Source of the DNA: Burkholderia sp. Ax-1719
GTDB lineage: Bacteria; Pseudomonadota; Gammaproteobacteria; Burkholderiales; Burkholderiaceae
NCBI RefSeq assembly: GCF_011753055.1
Contig: NZ_VWWJ01000024.1
Location: forward strand, 1-64,000
Direction: 5' to 3'
DNA length: 64,000 nt
The position numbers and the translations under genes were made by a program. Shown here piece after piece: positions 25,310 through 33,872 of this stretch (within the stretch, counting starts at the first letter, position 1; each line of letters starts with the position of its first letter). Below the pieces are notes generated by a model. The model was not told the origin of the DNA. It did not search any database and saw only the letters and a list, made by a program, of their open reading frames with translations.

Positions 25310-25449
25310 CCAGACGGCCTATGCCATCTGGCGCGATAAGCGCACGCCGTTTGCCGCTATGCTTTTGCATATCGACCGCTATTCACAACAGGCAGGACCC
25401 CAATGATGCAACCGACCCAATCCGCCCGCGCCGCAGAAAGGAGCCCCGC

Positions 25450-25902
25450 ATGCGCGTAGGCCGCCCGGTCAAGGCGCTGCCGCAGCCGCTTTGCGACTAC
25501 TGCGGCGCGAAAGCGCTGCTCGCCCGCTTTGGCGACGAAGCCTATCCCTACCGCGACGATCACGGCACGTTGTGGGTCTGTGCGCCCTGCGAGGCGTGGA
25601 TCGGCGTGCCGGCGCGCAGTACGCGCAACGTGCCGCTTGGGCGCCTGGCCAATGCCGCGCTGCGCGAGGCCAAGAGCCGTCTGCACGATGCGCTCGAACC
25701 GCTGGTTGCCGCCAAGGTGCGGCGCGACAAGGTCAACGTATTCGAGGCGCGCGGCCGGGCGCTGCGCTGGATCGCCGAAGAACTGGGTTTCGATCTGCCG
25801 AATCCCTCCATCCATCTACTGACACTCGAACAGTGCGAAGCGGCGATTCGTCACATCGAGGCATTCATGGCCGCGCGCCGCGCCACCGACGTCGCCCGCT
25901 AA
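25450..25902 (+). CDS. DUF3268-type zinc-finger protein
   Basis: 150 aa. The N-terminal zinc ribbon is LCDYCGAKA (CxxC) and, ~30 residues later, CAPCEAW (CxxC), as in DUF3268. The C-terminal half is helical and basic. A strong AAAGGAG ribosome site fixes the ATG at 25450; the frame stays open far upstream through the MFS gene, but that part is a shadow. Function not established. It starts 140 nt after the MFS gene and may be cotranscribed. Confidence 0.8.
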   Translation: MRVGRPVKALPQPLCDYCGAKALLARFGDEAYPYRDDHGTLWVCAPCEAWIGVPARSTRNVPLGRLANAALREAKSRLHDALEPLVAAKVRRDKVNVFEARGRALRWIAEELGFDLPNPSIHLLTLEQCEAAIRHIEAFMAARRATDVAR

Positions 25903-26053
25903 GGCGCGCAGGCGTCGCAGGACTGCCCGGCAAGGCTTGTCGGGCGTATTCCTTCCCAGTTGTCACTAATGGTTACATTGCCGTAGCAAATCACCGCTCA
26001 ACCTTGAGCGGGAGGTGCCGTTATTGCACCTGAACTGATTTCCTTTGTGCGAC

Positions 26054-26509
26054 ATGGCCAAGACGATCCCTTTCCCGCAGCAGAATCAGGCCCGCCGATA
26101 TCGGGCTAAGGGCGATTTGCTGCCGATGCCGCGCGCGAGCGCGGACGAACTCGCCCTGCAGGTGCATCTGGCACTGGCCGCGTTGCGCGCGGGCGGTTCC
26201 CAGCATGATGCGCAGGCAATCCTGCACGCTCACTGGCTGGCCCAGGCGACCGCCGACGCCGGTTACGGCACGCTGACGCCCGAACAGATCGGCCCGGCCG
26301 ACGAAGCGATCCTCGCGTGCTTTTCGCGCGGCGGCGCGCAGGGCGAATGGTCGATCGATGACGCGCAGTTCGACGCGATCAAGGTCGTGATCGCCGTGTA
26401 CGACACGCAGCTGCAAAGCGCGCCGTTGTGGGTGCTGACGGAAGCCAGCGAACGGCTGGAGCGGGTGCGCGCGGGCGAGGCGCGCCAGCAGGCGCGCAAG
26501 CGCGCCTGA
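26054..26509 (+). CDS. Hypothetical protein
   Basis: 151 aa starting MAKTIPFPQ. It is mostly helical and acidic/Ala-rich with a basic tail (RQQARKRA). No membrane segment, signal or Cys motif. The family is not recognised with certainty; similar small proteins occur in Burkholderiaceae. ATG at 26045 is an alternative start three codons earlier. A GGATT-CCGGGC / GCCCGG-AAATCC hairpin (26528-26591) follows the stop and may end its transcript, though it lacks a T tract. Confidence 0.65.
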   Translation: MAKTIPFPQQNQARRYRAKGDLLPMPRASADELALQVHLALAALRAGGSQHDAQAILHAHWLAQATADAGYGTLTPEQIGPADEAILACFSRGGAQGEWSIDDAQFDAIKVVIAVYDTQLQSAPLWVLTEASERLERVRAGEARQQARKRA

Positions 26510-26722
26510 GCGCAGAGCCGCCTCGCAGGATTCCGGGCGCACGGATTGCGCAACAATGCGGATGCCTTCTGCTGATCCGGCCCGGAAATCCGCAATAGCG
26601 CTGTAAGAGTGCCGCAAGGCCCGAAAGCGTCCCGGCGTTGGACGCGCCGGATTCGCCCGATGCGCCGTCTGACGGCGTTGTGGCGACATTGGCACGGGAT
26701 TTGACGAACGGCGCGAATCGTG

Positions 26723-26752
26723 TTGACTTCAGGCAGGGTGCGTGACTAAAAT
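26723..26752 (+). promoter_or_regulatory. Sigma70-type promoter of the ABC transporter leader
   Basis: -35 TTGACT (26723-26728), 18-nt spacer, -10 TAAAAT (26747-26752). Predicted transcription start near 26759. The next large gene starts at 27708, so the leader would be about 950 nt to the permease, including three small ORFs. Confidence 0.7.
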
Positions 26753-27147
26753 TCGCCCGTCTTAACAAAAGGGGCTGACGCCTTGGACAGTAGCAGTTGT
26801 CGATCTTCGAATAGTTTCGCTGCCTGACCGGCAGGACGTCCGCGCTCCCTTTCTTTCAGCCGCCGTCTTGCCAGCCAGGCAGATGGTGCGCGTCCAGCAG
26901 TAAATCCTCGTGCACTCTTTTTAGCGTCGATCCCGCGCCGCCGCATGTCGTCTGACTTTGCGCCGCGCAGGATCGATATCGCGCCGTGAGCGTTTGCGCT
27001 CGCGGCACGGTTCGTTCATCGCTTCGTTTGCGGCATCGCTGGGATTGATCCAGCCGCCCCGAGCCGATGCGCGGACCGCCACTCGCGTCGCGCAGGGTCA
27101 GGCCGTCTGGCTCGCCTCGCACGCCGCCGTGACGATAAGGAGTTCCG

Positions 27148-27219
27148 ATGTCCGACAGTGACAGTTATCCGTTATGCCGCTTCCTTTCGATATTCCCTGA
27201 GGAAAGCCGGCAGACGTAA
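27148..27219 (+). CDS. Putative 23-residue leader peptide
   Basis: ATG with an excellent ribosome site (AAGGAG, 5-nt spacing) encodes a 23-residue peptide beginning MSDSDSYPL and ending EESRQT, stop at 27217. It contains one Pro-Leu-Cys-Arg stretch (residues 8-11) and an Ile-Phe-Pro (15-17). The 3' end of the ORF forms the 5' arm of the helix 27199-27215 / 27260-27276, so ribosome position would decide which downstream helix forms. Regulatory role is inference from this geometry; no experimental peptide is known to me. Confidence 0.55.
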   Translation: MSDSDSYPLCRFLSIFPEESRQT

Positions 27220-27310
27220 GCCGTCGTTGCGCGCCGATTCCTATGGTGCGCGCAGCCGGGTCTGCTGACTTTCCTCGCCAAGGCGTCCACCGGACGGTGA
27301 GACGCGAGGA
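27199..27310 (+). promoter_or_regulatory. Mutually exclusive RNA helices (candidate translation attenuator)
   Basis: Helix A: GAGGAAAG (27199-27206) with CTTTCCTC (27269-27276), then a 3x3 internal loop, then GCAGAC (27210-27215) with GTCTGC (27260-27265). It encloses hairpin TGCGCGC / GCGCGCA (27228-27234 with 27248-27254). Helix B: TCCTCGC (27272-27278) with GCGAGGA (27304-27310), enclosing CGTCC / GGACG (27284-27288 with 27292-27296). A and B share 27272-27276 and cannot coexist. Helix B hides the Shine-Dalgarno GAGGAG (27306-27311) of the ORF at 27319. Confidence 0.6.
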
Positions 27311-27318
27311 GATTCAGC

Positions 27319-27489
27319 ATGAACTTCGGCCTTCTTCTGCCCAACCTGCCGCAAACGCAGCACACCCCGCATCCCGATGTGATCGGCGCCCGCCAGCGCG
27401 CGCCGGTTACGCCGCCCTGCCGTCCTTCGACACTCGCCGCGCGCTGGCGTGATCTGCGCGCCCGGATGTTCCAGAGCGCGCGGGGCTGA
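27319..27489 (+). CDS. Small ORF (56 aa) under the attenuator
   Basis: 56 codons, MNFGLLLPNLPQTQ at the N-terminus and a basic C-terminus (RWRDLRARMFQSARG). The GAGGAG ribosome site has 7-nt spacing and is embedded in helix B of the candidate attenuator. No recognised family. It could be a second leader peptide that transmits translation or Rho-accessibility to the downstream transporter genes. Confidence 0.5.
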   Translation: MNFGLLLPNLPQTQHTPHPDVIGARQRAPVTPPCRPSTLAARWRDLRARMFQSARG

Positions 27490-27618
27490 CGGATTTTCGA
27501 GAGTCAGACGAGAGAACGGCCCCACGCCCGCCGCGACGCCCGAGCCCACAAGGCAAGGGCGGCGAGTCCGGCAAGGCGCGAGGGCCGCGCATCATCCAGA
27601 ACGCTGGTGCTTCAAGAC

Positions 27619-27708
27619 ATGAATCAGTACAACCGCTCACTGCGAACGAACCGCCGCGCACCGTGCGCAAATGGCCTCGTGCGCGCCAATGCCCAAGGAG
27701 GCCGCTAA
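27619..27708 (+). CDS. Small ORF (29 aa) overlapping the permease start
   Basis: 29 codons (MNQYNRSLRTNRRAP at the start, then ...ANAQGGR). Its stop overlaps the permease start as TAATG, which would couple the two translationally. The ribosome site is weak. Basic and Asn-rich; no family recognised. It may only be incidental, because the permease has its own strong AAGGAGG site within this ORF. Confidence 0.35.
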   Translation: MNQYNRSLRTNRRAPCANGLVRANAQGGR

Positions 27709-29459
27709 TGGAGTTCAGATTCAACCTGAACCGCACGGCCAACGCTTCGGCGTGGCGCGTGCTGCCCAATCGCTGGGACTTCGTCGCGTTTCCGCTCATC
27801 ATCTGCCTGATCGCGATGGCGGCCGTCGGTTTTCACGAAACCATGGCGCCCATCGCCGTCCTGAAAACGCAGGCGATCTCGCTTGATCCGGCCAATCTGC
27901 CCGAGTACGCGCTGCGCACGACGCTGCGCATGCTGGCGGCCATGGTCGCTTCGCTCGTCTTCACGCTGGTGTACGGCACGCTCGCGGCCAAAAGCCGCCG
28001 CGCGGGCCAGGTGCTGGTGCCGATCCTCGACATTCTTCAGTCGGTGCCGGTGCTGGGCTACATCTCGTTCACGGTGACGTTCTTCCTCGCGCTTTTTCCT
28101 TCGCGCGTGCTGGGCGCTGAGCTGGCGGCGATCTTCGCTATCTTCACCAGCCAGGCCTGGAACATGACCTTCAGCTTTTACCAGTCGCTGCGCACGGTGC
28201 CGCGCGATCTGGACGAAGTGTCGAAGGGTTTCCATTTGACCGGCTGGCAGCGTTTCTGGAAGCTGGAAGTGCCGTTCTCGATGCCCGGCCTCATCTGGAA
28301 CATGATGATGTCGATGTCGGGCGGCTGGTTCTTCGTGGTGGCGTCCGAAGCGATTACCGTCGGCAATAACACGATCACGCTGCCGGGTATCGGCGCGTAT
28401 CTGGCTCAGGCGATCACGGAAAAGAATCTGCACGCCATCGGCTGGGTGATCCTGGCGATGACGGTCGTGATTCTGGCCTACGACCAGTTCCTGTTCCGTC
28501 CGCTCGTCGCCTGGGCCGACAAGTTCCGCATGGAGAACACCAGCTCGGGCGACGCGCCGGAATCGTGGCTGCTCGACCTGATTCGCCGCACGCACCTGAT
28601 TCACCGCCTGCTCGTGCCGATGGGCTTCATGCTGGCGACGCTCGCGCGCATTCCGATCCGCGTGCAACTGCCGAAGGCCATGCCGGTGATGAGCGCCTCG
28701 CGCAGCAAGCGCTCGCGCGTGGGCGACATCGTCTGGGCGATTTGCGTGATCGCGCTCACGGTGTTCGTGGTGTGGCGCGTGTTTTCCTATGTGCGCACGG
28801 GCGTGACGCTCGACGAAGTCGGTCACGTGTTCGTGCTCGGCCTCATCACGCTGTTCCGCGTGATGCTGCTGATTGCCGTGGCCTCGGTGATCTGGGTGCC
28901 GCTGGGTGTGCTGATCGGCCTGCGTCCCGCGCTCGCCGAAAAAATCCAGCCGCTCGCGCAGTTCCTGGCCGCTTTCCCGGCCAACCTGCTGTTCCCGGTG
29001 TTCGTGATCGTCATCGTGCGCTTCCACTTGAACCCGGACATCTGGCTTTCGCCGCTGATCGTGCTGGGCACGCAGTGGTACATCCTGTTCAACGTGATCG
29101 CGGGCGCGAGCGCCTATCCGAACGACTACAAGGAAGCCGCGAAGAACTTCCATATTCGCGGCTGGCAATGGTGGCGTCAGGCGATGCTGCCGGGCATTTT
29201 CCCGTACTACGTCACGGGCGCGATCACGGCCTCGGGCGGCGCATGGAACGCGAGCATCGTCTCCGAATTCGTGCAGTGGGGCGATACCAAACTGCAGGCG
29301 CACGGCCTTGGCGCGTATATCGCGCAGATGACCGCCGCCGGCGATTTCCCGAAGATCATTGTGGGCATCGCGATGATGTCCCTGTTTGTCACGCTCTTTA
29401 ACCGCGTGCTCTGGCGTCCGCTGTACACCTACGCCGAGTCCAGGCTGCGCCTCGATTGA
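27708..29459 (+). CDS. ABC transporter permease, tandem two-domain (nitrate/sulfonate/bicarbonate type)
   Basis: 583 aa with two complete BPD_transp_1 permease domains in one chain (about residues 60-280 and 370-575). Each has an EAA-type loop: EVSKGFHLTGWQRFWKLEVP and EAAKNFHIRGWQWWRQAMLP. The halves are internal duplicates. AAGGAGG ribosome site 6 nt before ATG. It forms the membrane channel with the ATPase encoded 16 nt downstream. No periplasmic binding protein gene is adjacent. Substrate class (anion such as nitrate, sulfonate or bicarbonate) is only a family-level guess. Confidence 0.88.
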   Translation: MEFRFNLNRTANASAWRVLPNRWDFVAFPLIICLIAMAAVGFHETMAPIAVLKTQAISLDPANLPEYALRTTLRMLAAMVASLVFTLVYGTLAAKSRRAGQVLVPILDILQSVPVLGYISFTVTFFLALFPSRVLGAELAAIFAIFTSQAWNMTFSFYQSLRTVPRDLDEVSKGFHLTGWQRFWKLEVPFSMPGLIWNMMMSMSGGWFFVVASEAITVGNNTITLPGIGAYLAQAITEKNLHAIGWVILAMTVVILAYDQFLFRPLVAWADKFRMENTSSGDAPESWLLDLIRRTHLIHRLLVPMGFMLATLARIPIRVQLPKAMPVMSASRSKRSRVGDIVWAICVIALTVFVVWRVFSYVRTGVTLDEVGHVFVLGLITLFRVMLLIAVASVIWVPLGVLIGLRPALAEKIQPLAQFLAAFPANLLFPVFVIVIVRFHLNPDIWLSPLIVLGTQWYILFNVIAGASAYPNDYKEAAKNFHIRGWQWWRQAMLPGIFPYYVTGAITASGGAWNASIVSEFVQWGDTKLQAHGLGAYIAQMTAAGDFPKIIVGIAMMSLFVTLFNRVLWRPLYTYAESRLRLD

Positions 29460-29475
29460 GATGGAGTAGATCATC

Positions 29476-30810
29476 ATGCTGAATCCCAAAACCGTCTCAT
29501 CCGACCTGCTGCCGCTGCGTCCGACGCTCGGCGAAGAAGTGCTCTCGGTCAAGCACATGTCGCGCGGCTTCGCGAAGAAGGACGACGAGCGCCTCGTGCT
29601 CGACGACGTCAATCTCTCGCTGCGCGAAGGCGAAATCGTCGGGCTGCTGGGCCGTTCGGGCTCGGGCAAGTCCACCTTGCTGCGCATCATCTCGGGCCTG
29701 ATCGAAGCCAGCTCGGGCGAAGTGAACTGGCTCGGCAAGCCGCTCGACGGCCCGGCCAAGGGCGTGTCGATGGTGTTCCAGACCTTCGCGCTGTTCCCGT
29801 GGCTGACCGTGCTGCAGAACGTGGAAGCGGGTCTGGAAGCGCAGGGTGTGGGCGCGCGCGAGCGTCGCGAACGCGCGCTTGCCGCCATCGACCTGATCGG
29901 TCTGGACGGGTTTGAGAACGCCTACCCGCGCGAACTCTCGGGTGGCATGCGTCAGCGCGTGGGTTTCGCGCGCGCGCTGGTGGTCGACCCGATGCTCATG
30001 CTGATGGACGAACCGTTCTCCGCGCTCGACGTGCTGACCGCCGAAACGCTGCGTACCGACCTGCTCGATCTGTGGACGCAAGGCCGCATGCCGATCAAGT
30101 CGATGCTGATCGTCACGCACAACATCGAAGAAGCGGTGTTCATGTGCGACCGCATCCTCGTGCTGTCGTCGAACCCGGGCCGCGTGGTGGCCGAGATCAA
30201 GGTGCCGTTCAAGCATCCGCGTAACCGTCTCGATCCGGCGTTCCGCAAGCTGGTGGACGACATCTACGCGAAGATGACCGCGCGCGATGCGGCGGAAACG
30301 TCCTCGCGCCGTCTGGAAGTGGGCAGCCGTCTGCCGGACGTGTCGACCAACCTGATGGCGGGCCTGATCGAAACGCTGGCGGCCGCGCCCTACCACGGCC
30401 GCGCCGACATGCCGGAAATCGCGCGTTCGCTGCATCTGGAAGTGGACGATCTGTTCCCGATCGCGGAAATGCTGCAGCAACTCGGTTTCGCCGATGTGCG
30501 CGACGGCGATCTGCTGCTCACGCCGCCCGCGCGCGTATTCGCGGAAATGGGCACGCAGGCGCGCAAGCTGATGTTCGCCGACCACCTGCTGCGCAACGTG
30601 CCGCTGGCCGCGCGGATCAAGAAGGTGCTCAACGAACGTCCGGGCCACCGCGCGCCGCGCGTGCGTTTCGAGCAGGAGCTGGAAGACTTCCTCTCGGACG
30701 TCGCGGCGGAGCAGACGCTCGATACGGTGATCGACTGGGGCCGTTATGGCGAGATCTTCTCGTACAACGACCAGTCGGAAATCTTCAGCCTGGAAGACGT
30801 CGAGGCTTGA
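29476..30810 (+). CDS. ABC transporter ATPase with AAA-associated C-terminal domain
   Basis: 444 aa. ATPase domain ~22-270: Walker A GRSGSGKS (59-66), signature LSGGMRQR, Walker B LMLMDEP, and H-loop VTHNIEEA. The C-terminal ~140 residues are the 'AAA-associated' domain (PF09821-like), a winged-helix-like regulatory extension: EIARSLHLEVDDLFPIAEML, and a second motif ending at DQSEIFSLEDVEA. Ordinary NrtD/SsuB ATPases are ~260 residues. It powers the tandem permease and may sense a cytoplasmic signal through the extension. A terminator follows 25 nt after the stop. Confidence 0.88.
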   Translation: MLNPKTVSSDLLPLRPTLGEEVLSVKHMSRGFAKKDDERLVLDDVNLSLREGEIVGLLGRSGSGKSTLLRIISGLIEASSGEVNWLGKPLDGPAKGVSMVFQTFALFPWLTVLQNVEAGLEAQGVGARERRERALAAIDLIGLDGFENAYPRELSGGMRQRVGFARALVVDPMLMLMDEPFSALDVLTAETLRTDLLDLWTQGRMPIKSMLIVTHNIEEAVFMCDRILVLSSNPGRVVAEIKVPFKHPRNRLDPAFRKLVDDIYAKMTARDAAETSSRRLEVGSRLPDVSTNLMAGLIETLAAAPYHGRADMPEIARSLHLEVDDLFPIAEMLQQLGFADVRDGDLLLTPPARVFAEMGTQARKLMFADHLLRNVPLAARIKKVLNERPGHRAPRVRFEQELEDFLSDVAAEQTLDTVIDWGRYGEIFSYNDQSEIFSLEDVEA

Positions 30811-30834
30811 TGCCGATCTCGACGCTTCAGGCGT

Positions 30835-30869
30835 AAAAAAACCGGAGCCAGGTGCTCCGGTTTTTTTTC
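30835..30869 (+). terminator. Terminator of the ABC transporter operon (bidirectional shape)
   Basis: Perfect 8-bp stem ACCGGAGC (30841-30848) / GCTCCGGT (30854-30861), 5-nt loop, followed by a T8 run and preceded by A6. Strong rho-independent terminator. Confidence 0.93.
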
Positions 30870-30895
30870 GTGCAGCGTGTACGCAAAACAGCGTT

Positions 30896-30916
30896 AAAGG
30901 TGAGCTTGTTCGGGAG
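30896..30916 (+). repeat. Dispersed polar repeat, copy 14
   Basis: AAAGGTGAG, CT, TGTTCGGGAG. 27 nt after the ABC operon terminator T-run. Confidence 0.8.
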
Positions 30917-31021
30917 CCGGTGCAGACGCGCAATCGTTGTATCGGCAAGTATCGCGCAAAGCCCTTATTTCAAGGCATTCAACGCTGTGCGTGAAAGCGG
31001 CGCGGCATGCGCGACAGCGCT

Positions 31022-31042
31022 AAAGGTGAGGCTTTTCGGGAA
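31022..31042 (+). repeat. Dispersed polar repeat, copy 15
   Basis: AAAGGTGAG, GC, TTTTCGGGAA, 53 nt before the stop end of the mscS gene on the other strand. Confidence 0.82.
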
Positions 31043-31094
31043 TGTTCGTGGGGTGAGGCCGGTGCGCGAGAAACACGCACCGGCCACGACGCCA

Positions 31095-33872
31095 TCAGTT
31101 GGGCTTGCCGCGCGGCGTGTTCTGACCGTTACGGGTTTGAGCGCTGCCCCCACCAGACGATGAGACGCGTCGGCCGCGCGAATCCTGCGTATCGTCGGTA
31201 TCGTCAGGCTCATCATCGCGCCCCTCCACATCGTGCTCGTTCGACAGATTGATGAGGAAGTTGCGCTGCGGATTGGCGAGCTCGATGCCGCGCTCCGTGA
31301 ACGTGGTGAGCACGCGGCGGTTGAATTCGCGCTGCACGCCCCAGCGCGACGAGTCCTTGCACTGGATCTGGCCGACCAGCGTGACGCTCGCGCCATCGAC
31401 TGAATCCACGCCCCAGTAAGCGAAGTCGCTGAGGATGCCGTTCTTGAAGGCGTCGTCGTTGCGGATGTCCGCGCCGATTTCCTTGAGCGTGGCGATGGCG
31501 CGTTCGAGATCCGCGCCGTTGGCGATCATCACCTTGACCGCCGCGTTGCCGATGCCGCGATTCGTGTTGTTGACCGTCGTCACCGAACTGAACGGCACCG
31601 TGTAGAGCGAGCCGTCGCCGCCGCGCAGACGCACCGTGCGGATCGACAGGAACTCCACCGTGCCCGACACACCCGCGACCGTCACCCAGTCGCCCACCTG
31701 CATGGCGTTTTCAGTGAGCAGGAAAATGCCGGTGATGAAGTCCTGCACGAGTTTCTGCGAGCCAAAGCCCAGCGCCACGCCGAAGATACTCGCGCCCGCG
31801 ATCAGCGGCGCGGTGTTGATGCCAAGCTGCGACAGCGCCGTGAGACCCACCACCACGATGATCGCCACGAACAGCGTGGTGCGGAACATCGGCAGCAGCG
31901 TGCGCAGGCGCGCGGCGCGCACGTAGTCGCCTGCATCGGTCCAGGCGTTCAGGCGGCGTTCGGCCGCGCCGTTCGCCGCTTCCCAGATCACGATGGCGAC
32001 CACCACCGCGACGGCGATCGTCAGCAGCGCGGAGCCGAGCAAATGGCCGATCGGCGCGTTGACGAGGAAGCGCCCCGGATGCAGGCCCCAGACGTGCAGC
32101 AGCACGTCGATCAGCACGATCCACAGCGCGGCCATCACGACCCGGCGCAGCGCCGGGTAATAGCGATAGGCGCGGCGTTGCGTGATCGTGAGGTTCTCGC
32201 CCTTGCCGTTCGGATCGAACACGCGTCCCAGGCCGCCCAGCGCGACGATGGCGATCATGCGCGCGACCAGCATCACGCCAAGCGAAATGCCGCCCGCGCG
32301 GATCAGTTCCTGGTAGCCGCCGCGCAGATCGAGCGCCCACACGAACCACAGCGCCATCACCACGAAGATCGCGACAATCGCCCAGATATCCGCGAACCAG
32401 TGCACGAGCCACGCGAACGAGCCGCGCGCAGCCGCTGAATTGCGGATGCGGTCGGCGACGGCGTGGCGGCATTGCAGGATCATCACGGCAATCGCGATAT
32501 GCGCGACGAGGATCACGATCTTCACGAGGGCGAGATGCGCGTCCTCGGTCATGCCGAGCGGCACCGCGCCCGCGAGCGCGCCGCCCACGCCGCCAATCAC
32601 GACGATGCGTTCGAGCCAGCGCTGCGAGAACGCGGCCCACGGCGCGGTCATGGGCGTGAGGCGCAGGTCGTCCGAATCGGGCGCGAACAGCAGATGACCG
32701 ACCGCGATGATGATGCGGCAGATCACCCACGCATCGACGACATGGCCGACGGCCGCGGCGGGCGCGGCGTCTTCGGGGCCGAACAGCGAGAGCACGCCCG
32801 CGGCGCACAGGCCGAAGGCGATCACCGGGATGAGATCGAGCAGGGTGAGAACGAAGGCGAGCGGCAAGCGCTTGAGCAGGCCCCAGTGATGCGCGCCGCG
32901 GCTGCGGTGCAGCGCCTCGCGCGCGAGCGCGGCGGCGTTGCGCATGTAGGAGGCGTCGCTGGCGGCCGGAACCTGTGACGTTTCTGCGGCGATGGCGTTG
33001 GCATCGACGCCCTTGGCGTCGTCGTCTTTCGTGCCCATGGCGGCAGTGGTGCGCAGCGCGTCTTTTTCCGCGTCTTTGCGCGTTTCGTTTTGCGCAGCGG
33101 CTTTGCGTACGGCTGCCGTGCCGCTCGCTTCGGGCGTTTGCGGCTGGGCGGCTTCGCGAGGCGCGACGGCGGGCGGCGCGGAATTTCCGCTCGCGTCTTC
33201 GCGATGCGCGTGCGCGACGATGGCGCGATGGGGGCGCGCGATCAAGCGCCGCATGAGAGCTTCCAGCAGCACTGCGGGCACGAGCGTGAGCAACAGCACG
33301 CGCAGCAGGCCGATCAACATGGCGTGGCCCTCGGGCGTGCCCAGACGCACGCTCCACCAGTCGCGCGCCGAATGCACATTGAACAGCGCGCCGCGCGCGC
33401 GCAACAACTGCTTGCCGATGACGTGCGCGCCGCGCGCTGCGCCATCGGCGATCTGCAAAACCAGGCCGTTCGAACGCAGCGCGTCCGAGAGCGCATCGGA
33501 CGCGGGCGAGGCGCTAGTCGCCGACGCGGCGGCAGGAGCCGTTGCGGTTGTCGCGCCGCTGGCGGCCGCGCTGCTCGAAGCCGGCGTGGCGAGTGCGCCA
33601 GCGGCGGCAATCGCGCGTAGCGTGTCCGCGACGTGCGCGCGCTGCACCGGATCGTCGAGGACTTGCAAAGCCGCGTGCGCCTGTGCCGGCGTGAGCACAA
33701 CGGGCGCGGCGGGATTCGCAGGCGTTGCCGCAGACTTCGTAGCGGCCTGGCCAGGCGCGGCAGCGAACATCAGCACACAGGCGAGCAAGCCGATCAGCGG
33801 ATCGATGTGCCGCGTGCGTAAGCGAAATAGAAGGCGGGCGAGTGGGCGAGAGAAGATGGGCATCCTTGGCAT
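31095..33872 (-). CDS. MscS family mechanosensitive ion channel, large form
   Basis: About 925 aa. An N-terminal signal/hydrophobic stretch is followed by an Ala-rich periplasmic region (~40-200), around 8-10 further hydrophobic helices, and a C-terminal MscS core. The core pore-lining helix and gating segment read SIFGVALGFGSQKLVQDFITG (given here as key residues Gly-Phe-Gly-Ser-Gln), then the beta domain (GDWVTVAGVSGTVEF). The tail is Asp/Arg-rich and disordered. It opens under hypo-osmotic shock. Start is uncertain: ATG at 33872 chosen as first in-frame Met before the hydrophobic stretch, ATG 33863 possible; neither has a clear ribosome site. Confidence 0.85.
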   Translation of the reverse strand: MPRMPIFSRPLARLLFRLRTRHIDPLIGLLACVLMFAAAPGQAATKSAATPANPAAPVVLTPAQAHAALQVLDDPVQRAHVADTLRAIAAAGALATPASSSAAASGATTATAPAAASATSASPASDALSDALRSNGLVLQIADGAARGAHVIGKQLLRARGALFNVHSARDWWSVRLGTPEGHAMLIGLLRVLLLTLVPAVLLEALMRRLIARPHRAIVAHAHREDASGNSAPPAVAPREAAQPQTPEASGTAAVRKAAAQNETRKDAEKDALRTTAAMGTKDDDAKGVDANAIAAETSQVPAASDASYMRNAAALAREALHRSRGAHHWGLLKRLPLAFVLTLLDLIPVIAFGLCAAGVLSLFGPEDAAPAAAVGHVVDAWVICRIIIAVGHLLFAPDSDDLRLTPMTAPWAAFSQRWLERIVVIGGVGGALAGAVPLGMTEDAHLALVKIVILVAHIAIAVMILQCRHAVADRIRNSAAARGSFAWLVHWFADIWAIVAIFVVMALWFVWALDLRGGYQELIRAGGISLGVMLVARMIAIVALGGLGRVFDPNGKGENLTITQRRAYRYYPALRRVVMAALWIVLIDVLLHVWGLHPGRFLVNAPIGHLLGSALLTIAVAVVVAIVIWEAANGAAERRLNAWTDAGDYVRAARLRTLLPMFRTTLFVAIIVVVGLTALSQLGINTAPLIAGASIFGVALGFGSQKLVQDFITGIFLLTENAMQVGDWVTVAGVSGTVEFLSIRTVRLRGGDGSLYTVPFSSVTTVNNTNRGIGNAAVKVMIANGADLERAIATLKEIGADIRNDDAFKNGILSDFAYWGVDSVDGASVTLVGQIQCKDSSRWGVQREFNRRVLTTFTERGIELANPQRNFLINLSNEHDVEGRDDEPDDTDDTQDSRGRRVSSSGGGSAQTRNGQNTPRGKPN

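Larger units (their letters stand above)
26759..27318 (+). promoter_or_regulatory. Long structured 5' leader upstream of the ABC transporter
   Basis: No large gene, but several strong hairpins in order. CTGCCTG (26820-26826) pairs with CAGGCAG (26876-26882) and encloses GGCAGGACG / CGTCTTGCC (26830-26838 with 26864-26872). TCGATCC / GGATCGA pairs 26927-26933 with 26970-26976 and encloses GCGC/GCGC. GCCGTGAGCG / CGCTCGCGGC (26983-27006) has a 4-nt loop. Then comes the leader-peptide ORF and the alternative helices at 27199-27310. I do not recognise a known riboswitch class: the conserved core of yybP-ykoY, for example, is not seen. Confidence 0.6.

Noticed and set aside
26759..27318. Known manganese (yybP-ykoY) or Mg riboswitch in the ABC leader
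   Set aside because: The conserved core sequences of those classes are not present, and the downstream gene is not a cation transporter of those families.
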